Source of the DNA: Sphagnum compactum
Taxonomy: Eukaryota; Bryophyta; Sphagnopsida; Sphagnales
DNA length: 64,000 nucleotides
Direction of reading: 5' to 3'
NCBI GenBank assembly: GCA_965153455.1
Contig: OZ234499.1
Coordinates: forward strand, 8,490,271-8,554,270
Shown here: positions 47,390-58,111 of the stretch, piece after piece
How positions within the stretch are numbered: position 1 is the first letter of the stretch
How the letters are laid out: each line of letters opens with the position of its first letter
Program-made: the position numbers and the translations under genes
Notes under the pieces: generated by a model
Databases searched by the model: none
Told to the model about the DNA's origin: nothing
What the model saw: the letters and a program-made list of their open reading frames with translations, nothing else

Positions 47390-48260
47390 TGTTCCGTTCT
47401 TGGGCAATGTCTTCAATGCAAATGTTGTCTAACAATAAGGTTTGCAATAATTAATTCCTCTTCTAGCACATTGAGTAGTTAGTCAACATCTATTTCATTT
47501 CAACCAATTAAAAAATTGTGTAGTAGGCAACAGCAAGTGATTAGGTCAAGCATAGTGATAATTTGAACTTTTATTTTCTTGTGGTACTTGTGGAATGTTT
47601 TTTTTTAAATGCCAAATGCATTTTCCATAATCAATCAACCTTGTTTGTGCTTCTTGTTGAACACATTTCAAGAATGTTTTGCTCTCCATCCCTATGCAGT
47701 GACATTAGCCAATTCAAAAGGGGGTAACTTTTATCTCTTAGCAGGTAAGGCACAACACCTTCTTGACCTTTTTAAAAATAAAAACCAATGTTATTGAGCT
47801 TGAAAGTAGAATGTAAACTTCATAAGAACTTTGGAGACTGGAGTTGTTGACATTACCTAGGAGACCAACAAATAGGTCAGTAAATTTTTTAATCATTGAC
47901 AATAGTTTGACACCCAACATTATATCTTCTTATCTTATGATAGTAGTAAACTTTGCTAGACGTTCCAATAGGTTTTGAAATAGGAAAATGAATATTGTCA
48001 CTAGCCCATGTGTTTAGGGAGACCATAAAAGGTTTTGAATCCTTGCATCATAACTTCCATCTTATTTCCACTAGGTCAAATTTAGTGATTTTTAAAAAAA
48101 AATATTGATAATGATGATCACCTCTCAAACAACAAGAAAGATCATTTATCACCCCACAATAAACAATTCATTACCAATTAAAAGATTGCAACCTTGAACA
48201 AGTTTATAAAGAGCACAAGCTACCCGCACCTCAATTGTATTTTGTGTCCTTCTTATGAAT
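47390..48260 (-). pseudogene. PIF/Harbinger transposase relic
   Basis: On the minus strand, interrupted by stops and frameshifts, the Harbinger DDE nuclease order can be followed: RVACALYKLVQGCNLL near 48190-48245, KKFTDLFVGLLGNVNNSSL near 47850, a YLL-D-S-YPL-like LLRDKSYPLL near 47700-47745, then the catalytic-Glu region MENAFGI near 47610 and LITCCCLLHNFLI near 47512-47545. The last two are hallmarks of DDE_Tnp_4 transposases (ENAFGxLK...CCxLHN). It cannot encode an active enzyme. Terminal repeats were not found. Confidence 0.75.
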
Positions 48261-49220
48261 GAGAGGCTTCAATTGATTAACAATATGTGTTTGTTTTCGC
48301 ATTTTGAAGTTTTGTAATCAAAATTCATCATCATATTTTGTAACAAGAAATTTGGGCTCCATGTTGTTTCACACTATTATGATGATTAAATTATTTTGCC
48401 TAGACATAATAATTTTGTTGTAATCAATTTTGTCTTTTCAAAATATAAAACTTTGTAAATTTCACTATATGTCATTTTGTTCCATTCTTTTTTTAATTCT
48501 TGATTCGTTAAGCAAAATGCCAACAAAAGTTTGATTCATTAAAAAAGTTCACAACAAAATACAAGTAGACAAAAGAAAAAAAAATGATTCCAAAATGAAA
48601 TTTGATCTATGACAAATTATAATTTAAAATGACTTTGGAATTGTTGTATTGACAATCACCAAAATACCCATCCTGCATAAACCAATTCCAATGAAACATT
48701 GCCATTGGAATATTGAGATCACATTGTTGAACATGACTTAACCCAATGGCCAAGTTTTATATTAAATAAGCATGCATTGCATACAAGTAGGTGTTAATGG
48801 AGACAAATATAAATGTAACAAGTCTACCAATTGGTTGCAACTATGCAATTATGCTAGAAAGCTACTTGAAATAAGGTGGCAAATCAAACGGATACAACAA
48901 GTTTTGTAGTAACATGACAAGAAACAAAAAAAAGACTTGTAATGATCACAACATCATCTTTAATAACCATTAACAAAACAATCAATGTAATTGAACAAGA
49001 CAACTGTAAAAAACATAATAATACAATGAACAAATGCAAAAATGTAAAAGGAGAAAGGAATAAATTTGTGAGGATGAAGAGGACACATAACAACATAATA
49101 ACAAACATTTCTTTGCCAAACTTTGTATTTTAGAAAATATTGCTATGAAGTATTACAAGAAGAAGAACACAAATGAATCTTGAACTAAAAAACATCACCA
49201 ATAGTCATGAACATGATCTA
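48261..49220. other. AT-rich spacer
   Basis: Possibly the remaining 5' part of the Harbinger relic and A-rich filler. No gene recognised. Confidence 0.35.
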
Positions 49221-49221
49221 A

Positions 49222-49580
49222 TTTTTAATTGTAGAACATCACTAACTATCATGCGAAAATGCATAGATGCACCAATAAAAACAAAAAAAAAACTTGAAAG
49301 ACAACGCAACTGACAACAATAGACAAAGCTTGATGAAGCTCCAATAAGATAATAAAAGCAAAAGCACAAGAAAAAAATTGTAGTTACAAAAAGAAGTATC
49401 CTTCCAATTGTAAAATGTCACCAACTATGCATAAATGCACCAACAAAAACCAAATGAAACTTGAAGAAAGATACAAAGAAGAACATATAAAGTTTGATGA
49501 ACCTCCAACAAGAGAGATAAAAGCAAAATCACATGGAAGAAGATGCAATTGTAATGCAAAAAAAACCAACATGATTAATT
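49222..49580. repeat. Two tandem copies of a roughly 182-bp A-rich unit
   Basis: Copy one begins near 49225 (attgtagaacatcactaact) and copy two near 49407 (attgtaaaatgtcaccaact). Shared later parts include aaaatgcatagatgcaccaa against cataaatgcaccaa, and agcttgatgaagctccaa against agtttgatgaacctccaa. Confidence 0.65.
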
Positions 49581-49687
49581 GAAGTGCAAAACAAAAATGG
49601 TGTTAAAAGGGTTTAAACTTTGTGTGATTATGAAAACATCAAAATGTTATTCTATCATTTTAGGTTTGCACAAAAAAACAAGAAAAA

Positions 49688-49907
49688 GTTAGTAAGTTCA
49701 TCTAACCTAAATTTATGTTAATTTAGCACTAGGTCTAGATAGATGTCATTCTTTTGTGTTGTTAGTAAGATCATCTAACCTAAATTTTGTGTTAATTTAG
49801 CACTAGGTCTACATAGATGTCATTCTTTGTGTTGCTAGTAAGTTCATCTAACCTAAATTTTATGTTAATTTAGCACTAGGTCTACATAGATGTCATTCTT
49901 TGTGTTG
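49688..49907. repeat. Three tandem copies of a 73-bp unit, about 95% alike
   Basis: Copies start at 49688, 49761 and 49834 with gttagtaagttcatctaacc or close variants and run through ttaatttagcactaggtct to gatgtcattctttgtgtt. The low divergence suggests recent expansion. Confidence 0.85.
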
Positions 49908-50034
49908 TTGGTTTGGGACTTTCTTGCTAGGTGGAGGTCAATACCAAAAAACACTAAAATAACCTAGTGTTAACCTGGTGTTAGTGCTTCACATATTTTA
50001 ACACTAACACTAGCTGTGGCTAGACCATAAGCTT

Positions 50035-50255
50035 GGTAATGCTTAGTGCTCTTCATCTTGTTCATAAGCTTCCGGGGTAGATGAAATGTCATAATCATTG
50101 ACTACAGATGTTAATGTAATGGAACAAGCTCATGGCTGCCATTATGCTGGTAACACTTAGTGCTCTTCATCTTGTTCATAATCTTCCAGAGTAGACGATT
50201 ATGATTGAAATGTCATAAATCATTGACTACAGATGTTAACGGAACGGAACAGGCC
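50035..50255. repeat. Two tandem copies of a roughly 114-bp unit
   Basis: Copies start at 50035 (ggtaatgcttagtgctcttc) and 50149 (ggtaacacttagtgctcttc) and end with cattgactacagatgttaa and an (a)tggaacaagc or cggaacaggc end. The right edge is about 430 bases from the CHLI start codon. Confidence 0.8.
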
Positions 50256-50344
50256 TGTCACTGCCCATTATTCTAGGTGTGCTGCATGTCCTATAATGGC
50301 CTCACCGCAAGGGCAGCTTATTCCACCGCATAATGGGCAGCCAG

Positions 50345-50688
50345 TTGCCAGTTCCATGATTCATAAGGGGTATCCTGTGGATGGTCCGGCTGGTGGGTGC
50401 TGGTTCACTCTGGACCAATCAGATTGTGTCCGGTTGTGAGTGCGGTTGCTGGTTATGGGTCAGGAGCAGCAGCGGAAACGGGATTGTGCGGTGACGGAAC
50501 AACCCTAAAGAAGAAGAAGAAGAAGCAGGGGCAGCCTTATCCATGAAGCAGGCCAATAGGAAGTGCGTTGGATTTCTTAGAATGAATTTCACAAGGGAAT
50601 CAATCAACCAGTCTCTCTGTTGCTGCTGCTTCGACCTTCTTCGCTAGCAGATAGATCATCATCGTCGCCATTTTTTTCACCTCCGAAA
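50345..50688 (+). promoter_or_regulatory. CHLI upstream region containing a repeat-family copy
   Basis: The part 50345-50470 is the well-preserved member of the repeat family described at 43797. Then follow (AAG)n at 50505-50524 and the probable 5' UTR up to the ATG at 50689. No TATA box is evident. The start codon lies in AAAATGGCGTCT, a good plant context (G at +4, GCG second codon). Confidence 0.4.
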
Positions 50689-53131
50689 ATGGCGTCTGCT
50701 GTGGTTAGCTTAGCTGGAGGAGTTGCGGTTGGAAGGTCTTTTGTTGCAGCAGCAACGGAGCTTCCAGTCCATAACAAACTCGACACCTCCTGTCATCATC
50801 ACGCAGGCATGTGTAGCTGCGGACTCTTTTGTTTGTGTTTGTGGCTTCCTTGCTTACTTGCTTCCTTTTTCTCTCTGCTTCGATTGTCCTCCATGCCTTC
50901 TTCTTTGGTGGTTTGCGTCCGAGTGTTTTTCTTGCTGCTGGGGGACATGGGAGGATGGGAAGGGTAGTGGTAGTGGGAAGTAAAACCTGCAAATGTGTGT
51001 ATGTGTGATGGGGTTTGTTTTCGGTCTTTCCTTCGACGGGCGTTTTTTGATTGTTGCTTGGAGCTAGAGCTTGGGGAAAAGAGAGATAGAGAGGGAGGAG
51101 GTTTCATCATTGACGAAACAAGGGGGGTTTTGTGAGTGTGAGTGTGCAGGTAGTGTGTGTGTCAGGAGATGGAACAAAGAAGGTCTGGTAGATTTGCAAA
51201 GTGGTTCGGGTCGAAAAAGCCAAGAGAGACGACGCAGCAGCAGGAAGAGGCCATGTGGTGCAATTCAGGTCACCAATGTTGCCACGCCCATCAAACCACC
51301 AGCAACCGAGGTTAAGCTTCCTACATACAAAGCTTTGAGTGCATTTGATAATGAGTTTATGTTATTTTAGCTGTGCATCATTTTAGATTGGGAATGTCTA
51401 AATTGCAGAGAAGAGATAAATTGAACTCGCAGAGAAGAGAAGTGAAACTTGAACTAAGGAGAAAAGAGAAATTGAACTTGCAGAGAAGAGAAGTGAAACT
51501 TCAACTAGAGAAACAAGACAAATTGAACTGCAGAGAGAAGAAGAGAACTTCTACTACAGAGAAGAAAGAAATTGTACTGAATGCAAAGAAAAAAACCCAG
51601 GGATGCATGCATTTTGCACACAGTTGTCTCTTAGGGATGTAGGTTTAGAAGTTTGTACAATGGCAGAGATAGAGTGGTTGAGGCTTGAAAATGAGAACAG
51701 AAAAATAAACGCAGAAGTTATTGTTTCAATGACATGCAATGTCATCATCAAAATGCCCAGAAGCTTGAATGGTGTGCAGTGAAGTCTTGCAATGCAATGT
51801 TGTTTTTGTTCACAGTCATGTGTGTTTTATCATTACCTTCATCTTTGTGGTTTATATTGGGTTTAAGATAAACATAAAGAAAAAGGGTATTGGATTTTGT
51901 AACTTTCATTTGTGAAGCGATTTTGACAGCAAAGTATGGTTGGTTTGCAGAGCAAGACTATCGCTTCCAAGGACACACAGCGGCCTATCTTTCCTTTCAC
52001 AGCAATTGTTGGGCAAGAGGAAATGAAGCTTTGTTTGATACTGAACGTGATTGACCCCAAAATTGGAGGTGTGATGATAATGGGTGATCGTGGCACTGGC
52101 AAGTCAACAACTGTGCGTGCACTTGTAGACTTGCTACCTGAGATCAAGGTGGTGGCTGGGGACCCCTTCAACTCTGATCCAGAAGACCCAGAGCTGATGA
52201 GCGAGGAAATAAGGCTGAGAGTAGAGGACAATCAGGAGCTTCCTGTGGTTTCAACCAAGATCAACATGGTGGACCTTCCATTGGGAGCAACAGAGGATCG
52301 TGTGTGTGGGACAATAGACATAGAGAAAGCTCTTACGGAGGGTGTGAGGGCCTTTGAGCCAGGTCTATTGGCCAAAGCTAACCGGGGGATTTTATATGTA
52401 GATGAGGTCAATTTGCTGGATGACCACTTGGTAGATGTGTTGTTGGATGCTGCAGCATCAGGCTGGAATACAGTGGAGAGGGAGGGTATATCTATCTCCC
52501 ACCCAGCACGCTTCATTCTCATTGGTTCAGGAAATCCAGAAGAAGGAGAACTTCGGCCGCAACTGCTGGATAGGTTTGGTATGCATGCTCAGGTATGGGT
52601 GTCTTTTGTGACATTGGATTCGATATGTTTCCATCCAGCACTTTCAAACACAATAATGAGGAAAATTAGAGTTTGTCTCATCAAAGTTTGACATCTATGA
52701 GTTTGATGCAGGTGGGCACAGTCAAGGAGGCAGAGCTAAGAGTGAAGATAGTGGAGGAGAGGGGCATGTTTGACCAAGACCCCAAATCCTTCAGGAACCG
52801 TTACAGCACTCCTCAGGAAGAGCTTCGCACTCAAATCCTTGAGGCTCGCTCATGCCTCTCTAAGGTGAAGATTCCACAAGACTTGCGAGTGAAGATCTCT
52901 CAAGTTTGTTCAGAACTTGATGTGGACGGACTTAGGGGCGACATTGTGAGCAACAGGGCAGCCAAGGCATTGGCCGCATTCAGAGGACGGGATGAGGTTA
53001 CTCCCCAGGATATCCTCACTGTCATCCCAAATTGCTTACGGCATCGTCTCCGGAAGGATCCACTTGAGTCAATGGATTCAGGTACCATGGTGGTTGATAA
53101 ATTTAGCGAGGTATTTGGATTTTCATTGTAG
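50689..53131 (+). CDS. CHLI: Magnesium chelatase subunit I, plastid precursor, complete, 4 exons
   Basis: The AAA+ ATPase subunit of Mg-chelatase, which with CHLD and CHLH inserts Mg2+ into protoporphyrin IX at the start of chlorophyll synthesis in the plastid. Exons 50689-50810, 51166-51310, 51951-52592 and 52712-53131 join in phase to 442 residues (Arabidopsis CHLI1 has 424). A Ser/Ala/Arg-rich transit peptide fills roughly the first 75 residues, ending before [14 protein letters not shown]. Then come [20 protein letters not shown], Walker [10 protein letters not shown] (134-142), Walker B ILYVDE (236-241), the [10 protein letters not shown] region and [19 protein letters not shown]. Cys208 ([10 protein letters not shown]) and Cys369 (QVCSELD) match in position and spacing the thioredoxin-regulated pair of Arabidopsis CHLI1 (193 and 354), so redox control is likely. 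The intron 1 donor is the least certain border. Confidence 0.96.
51414..51590. repeat. 57-bp minisatellite inside CHLI intron 2
   Basis: About three copies of aaattgaactcgcagagaag followed by agaagtgaaacttgaactaa and aggagaaaagag, at 51418, 51475 and 51530 with growing decay. The unit is a multiple of three and stays open on the plus strand (a charged peptide with LQRREVKL repeats). It lies between the 51310 donor and the 51951 acceptor, so it is spliced out. Confidence 0.75.
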
Positions 53132-54990
53132 AATTGGTGCCACTACTCTTGCAAAGGTAAAAGGTTAGGCGATAATAGTCTATGAATAGGATGATAGTCA
53201 CTACATTGTCCATGGGGGCCTGATCAGGATAAACAATGTGGGTGCAACATTTGCAGAGTTGCCAAAGAGGTAAAATCCTTTTTGATCAGAAAAAAAATTC
53301 AGCATTTCAAACTCATATAAGTCCCCACATCTCCATAAGTGAGTTTGCTGCCCTCTGTCACAAAAACAGGAGGCATTTCTACTCGTTTTTAGGATGTCAC
53401 AATTTGAAACCACAATTTTAGTGATTTTACTCCACAGATTCAGTAATAGTACACTTTTGAGGATCAAAGGTGACAGGATTTGTGAATACTACTGAATTTA
53501 AATTGAGGAACTGAATCTTTCTTCCCTGAGACATACCTCATCACATGAGAACCTCTTTGAATGGACACAGCAGACTTCATAGGCAGAAAGATTGATGCAA
53601 CAGACACCACTGCCACATAACAAAGTCATTGCAGCCTTCTTGCAACAGTTTCTTGGTCCTCTGTTTTGCAGAAACAACAATGGCTTGCTTGCGTGCAGTT
53701 GTGAGAAATTGATGTGTCAGTAATAAGTGACCAAGCTGATGATGGTAGGGATGTCTGTCACGGTATTAATACACAAGAAGAGAGAGAAGGAGGTATGCGC
53801 TTCGTGCAGTCTAGCCCGAGAACTATGCACTCCACTCTCACTCCACTGTATTCACTCCACGTGCCAAGCTCATAAGCAGCAAGCATCCTTCTTCGGTTTT
53901 ATGCATGCGCATCACACATTTCTTCTTCTTCTTCTTCCTTTGTTAGCCTAGATCCATTTCCTTGTCACCGTTTGTTTGATGCTGTGTTATCAGCTCTCTT
54001 TTATCTCTGGAAAGTGGTCTGAAATTGCACGTCTGAAGTTGCATGCGTGAAAGTTGAAAAGTGTGGAGCACGCACGAACGACGCACTTCAGAAGAGAGTC
54101 TCGTTTGTCTTTGTCTTTCCGATTGCTATCGATTGGATAATATTATTGCGGAAACAATTCGGACTTTGTGAACGAAAGACAAAACAACAAATGAAAGTAC
54201 GCAGTGCACACTTATTATCTCTTCGCTTTGCAGGACTGGTTCAATTGTAGTGCGTATCATGTTTGCGTACATGTGTGCGCATTCAGGACACCAAGCAATG
54301 AGCTAAGAAGAAGAGGTTTGCGAAGAGGATGAGCGGTACTCGGATTCTTCTTCTTCTTCTTCTTAGTAAAGACAGTAGCAGCAGCAACCGCAGATCAGCA
54401 AGGTTAGATTGCTCCACTTCACTGGTGCTTGTCGAGGATAGCGTTAGAACGCTTCTTCTTCTTCTTCTTGCATCATCATGCTTGTCTTTGCAAGGAGATC
54501 TTGTTTGCTAACATGGATTTTCACAGTATCTTTCTCCCCTGCTTTTCACCAGCTCGGTCTTTTGGTCTTCCAACGAGTGTTCGCTCTCCTCCTTCCTCCT
54601 TGACGTAATCATGCACTGGAACCGACTAGCAGCAGCAGCTGCTGCTGCTACTGCAGTGTCGCATGTCGTTGGATGTGAAACCGTGTTAAAACCTTTGGTG
54701 GACAACAACTTTAGGTTCTGAAGACGAACAGAAAGATTGACTAGATGACGTGTGAGCTTGAAACAAAAATGAGAAATTGCAGCATATCTTTCTCTCCTCT
54801 CCATTGTTGCATCATCTAACAGGTTTAGTCATCATGTCAACAAAGAAGATTTCTGGTGGTTTTCTGACTGACTTCTGTACAGACAACACGTATATGAAGA
54901 GTTTATTAGTGTGTTGTGCAGCGAGTGAGTCCTACCAAGACTCTCGAAGTTAGGTTCCAGAGACTCTAGTGCTGAATTGCGCCGGTGTTG
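53132..54990. other. Spacer between CHLI and the next gene
   Basis: The first part should hold the CHLI 3' UTR. From 53860 to 54800 the DNA is rich in CTT/AAG triplet runs (53925-53940, 54345-54364, 54452-54470) and CAG/CTG (54630-54650) with clear CpG, typical of a promoter or UTR. No coding exon recognised. Confidence 0.4.
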
Positions 54991-55125
54991 GAAGAGCTTC
55001 TGGTCCTTGCTGCAAGTTGAAAGATTGCTTCTGGTTCTTGCTGGAAGTTGAAAGATTGCTTCTGTTTCTTGCCGGAAGTTTAAAAGATTGCTTCTGATTC
55101 TTGCTTGAAGAAGTTGGAAGATTCT
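54991..55125. repeat. About 31-bp tandem repeat, four copies, in the probable 5' UTR or leader of the 336-aa protein gene
   Basis: The phrase gcttctggttcttgctggaa followed by gttgaaagatt recurs at 54996, 55026, 55058 and 55088. It lies about 300 bases upstream of the ATG at 55427, so it may be transcribed. Confidence 0.75.
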
Positions 55126-55426
55126 ACTTGCTGATATTTTAGGGTTAATTCCATGCTTGAAAGTGGCAGCAACTTGGCCATATGTGGCCAGGGCCAGTTT
55201 CTTCTTGAGACAAATGCTTGAAGTCTCTGAACCTGTCAGTTGTCATTGCTCATGTATCTGCTTGCTGGTGATATGCAGGTTTTCTTCCATTGACAAGGTG
55301 TTTGCAACCAAGTGTTGAATAGAACAGTGGGGTAAACAAGTCTTGTAAGTATTGTTTACATCAGTGAAGTGAGAAGCAACAGAGAGTGCTGAAGATTGTA
55401 GTTCAGGTTTTTCCAAGTGTGCAAGG
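55126..55426 (+). promoter_or_regulatory. Leader region of the 336-aa protein gene
   Basis: No TATA box or intron could be fixed. The sequence just before the ATG (GTGCAAGGATGTC) is an acceptable start context. Possible acceptor CAG sites near 55405 leave open a leader intron. Confidence 0.3.
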
Positions 55427-58111
55427 ATGTCTGTCGAGGCACCAAGAGAAAGGCGTTACCGAACAGGACATGAACCTTCTGCTCCACCAATGGAACCCCC
55501 AGCTAATCCAAGGTACTTGCAAATCTCCCCATACATTGACCCAGAACACTCCCCATATGCACCTTCACCAGACAGGGGGCCCTCACACCACCCCCCTCCC
55601 AGTGCCACCCCACACTCTGGTGCCCTTTCTGAATGGGATGACAACAAGACTCTTGGAAGTTATATTATGGACATGGTGGGTAACGTATTTCAGAGAGCAT
55701 GGAAGGACTCACACACCATCCTAAGAATTGACTTACGACGTGCACTTAGCTATGAAGGCCCCACACTTCAAAGACGCAGAGTGGCTCCCCCCATCTCACA
55801 AGAAGGGTATGGAATGCTCCCAGGTGCTTCAGTGTCTTCTGGAGGGCCTCTTTATCGTGGGGAGTATGGGAATCAAGAGGAGTATGTAGCCACCGGTCCT
55901 TCTAAAGGTTGGCTTGGTGGAATTCAAGGTGGAGGTGCACGGCTCAAGCTCATGCAGGTTATTCTGCTCTTTTTTTAAACTGCTAATAAGCTGTTTTGTA
56001 ATCTCCTTCTTGTGCTCAGAGAATGCAAGCAAGTAGTAATCATGTAGTAGGAAGCTCCAAGTAACAGAATTGAGATGTTGGGGGGTTGGCATCATGCAGG
56101 TCTGGAATTTGTCAAATGATGATAAGGAACCAAGGTTACCATGGAACCTCAATTTTGGGTTTGGAGTCAATGTGGTTATGGATCAAGGCCAGGTTGAACC
56201 AAAGGTTCGTATACGAGCAAAACATATAGCCTTGCATTTACTACCTGAGCCACTTTTGGAGTTACGTGGGAAGTGGCCCCTTGGTAACACCAATCTGGCT
56301 GTCAATCTCCGCTATAGGTTTGTCCTTTACCTCCAACGATCCCAATAGAAATGTTCACTATTCCATCTTTTGGGTCCTTTTGCAACTTGGAGCAAATTGA
56401 TGTGAAGTCCAAAGAGATAAGCTATATGAATATACATCTAAAATTCACATATTTCCATTTTTGATAGAATTGGCAAACAGAGAAGTCCAAAGCAATGGGC
56501 TATAAGAATATATATCTAAAATGCTAATATTGGTAGGTTTGGAAAGAAATAGGAAACAGACATGGGCATTTGAGAGCTGCTCAAGATGCAGGAGGTTGCT
56601 TTTAGATCAGTTTTGTCATCAGTTAGAAGGGCAATAATGAAATATACAATGAGCTGAACTCTGAGATCTTTTGTCTGATGCATGAGTGAACATTCAGTGC
56701 TCTACAGCTCAAATTGTCTTTCTTAGGAGTTGGCTTTACATTATGAGGGAAAATTAGTACAAATAGCAGCCTCAGCTGTTTTCAATCTGGAGGTCTACAA
56801 CTAACTGTGACTTCTGAAGTCAAAGGAAACAAAAGACTGTTTTCTGAGACTTATCTTGGTCACTTTCAGGAGTCAAACAAAATGGCTATCACCTATCTGA
56901 GGTTGTTTTTGTAAACATCCAAGTCTGACAATTTCAGGCATTATCACTAACTGCATTCATGCTAGGCTAGTTTCAGATATCCTCTTTGATAGTAGGTTAC
57001 CAGGAAGAAATCCTTGACTGTAAACTTCGCACACTGAGGTCTTCAGACCATTGGACTTGAAAAGAAGTGAATGCATCACTTCACCCAGGCATGTGAGCCT
57101 CTTATCTGAAGTTGATATCATGTGTTTGATAGGGTGCCAATATCTGGTATAGAGAGGTTTTGGGAGTCATCAAATTCTCGACTTATGGTGTATCTTTTCC
57201 ATCCATTCGGAACAGGGGTTCATCTTACACCTGGAGGTACATGTTCATGCCTAGTTGTATTTTTTTTCGTATTTTCCCACCAGATTCTTACTTCCAGTGT
57301 GCTGTGTTGGTCCTGAGAATATGGAAACTCAACCTTTCTTGGTCCTAAGTTAAGCCATGAATGTTGAAACTCGTATGGCATGAACTGATGTACTACTGCT
57401 GGAGTAATAGTAAACACTACCATTGGACCTGACAGTAACTAAACATGACTTGAGTCTATGACCCTTGAAAATTGTCTCCTGTTAATTGTTTTGATGACTA
57501 AGTATTTTTATCAGAAACACCATTAGCCCAAATTGCATTAGTGGGAATCCAAGCCCCTGACAAGCTGTGCTCCAGATAATGTTGGAAGTCTGTCAATGTA
57601 GACCTTTCTGGAGGTAAGAGTTTGTTCCATTACTGTAGTCCAGAACAGGCTCATTAAGATTCAAAATTCCCAAAAACATCAGACTCAACAGCAGCAGTCT
57701 TCTTTAACCTTACTGTTACTATTGTGAAGAGAATCTGAAGAGATTGGGGTCAAATGACCTACAATTTTTGTCTGGCATTCTGTAGTTTAGTCTCCTAGAA
57801 TATCACAACTGTCACATGAGAGATCTAAAGACATCTGCCTTCACTGTAATAGAGATCTGTAAAAGTCTAAAATGTTACATACAGACTGCCCTGTCAGAGC
57901 TATTTCAACTTTGAATGCCAACCACTTTTAACCAATTTTGTTGTCAAATACAGGAGTGCAGTTCGATGAGCATGTGGTACGTATTGGGGAGTTCACTACA
58001 ATGCGGGTGGCAGCAGCACTGGACTTTCCACGACAGTTTCCTCTAGAAGATGGAGAACAACCAGTAAAGCTTCGTGTCACTCGCTTGGGACTCAAGTCCA
58101 AGATCTTCTAA
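55427..58111 (+). CDS. Unidentified 336-residue protein, complete, 4 exons
   Basis: Exons 55427-55957, 56100-56317, 57133-57236 and 57954-58111 join in phase (0, 2, 1) to an open frame of 336 residues ending in TAA. Residues about 12-72 are Pro/Ser-rich and presumably disordered (SAPPMEPPANPRYLQ). Then come WDDNKTLGSYIMDMVGNVFQ and LRIDLRRALSYEG. After a Gly-rich linker follows a part rich in alternating hydrophobic and polar residues: WNLNFGFGVNVVMDQGQ, VRIRAKHIALHLLPEPLLEL, NTNLAVNLRYR, HPFGTGVHLTPGG, EFTTMRVAAALDFPR and VKLRVTRLGLKSKIF at the end. The strand-like alternation and lack of helical membrane segments would suit a beta-rich, possibly envelope-associated protein, but that is inference. 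I cannot name the family. Intact frame and clean splice sites argue for a real gene. Confidence 0.85.

Noticed and set aside
49688-49907. CRISPR-like array
   Set aside because: Copies are adjacent with no unique spacers, in a eukaryotic nuclear context. It is a plain tandem repeat.
51373-51642. Charged 89-codon frame with LQRREVKL repeats as a separate small protein
   Set aside because: It is created by the 57-bp minisatellite inside a CHLI intron; repeat period divisible by three explains the open frame.
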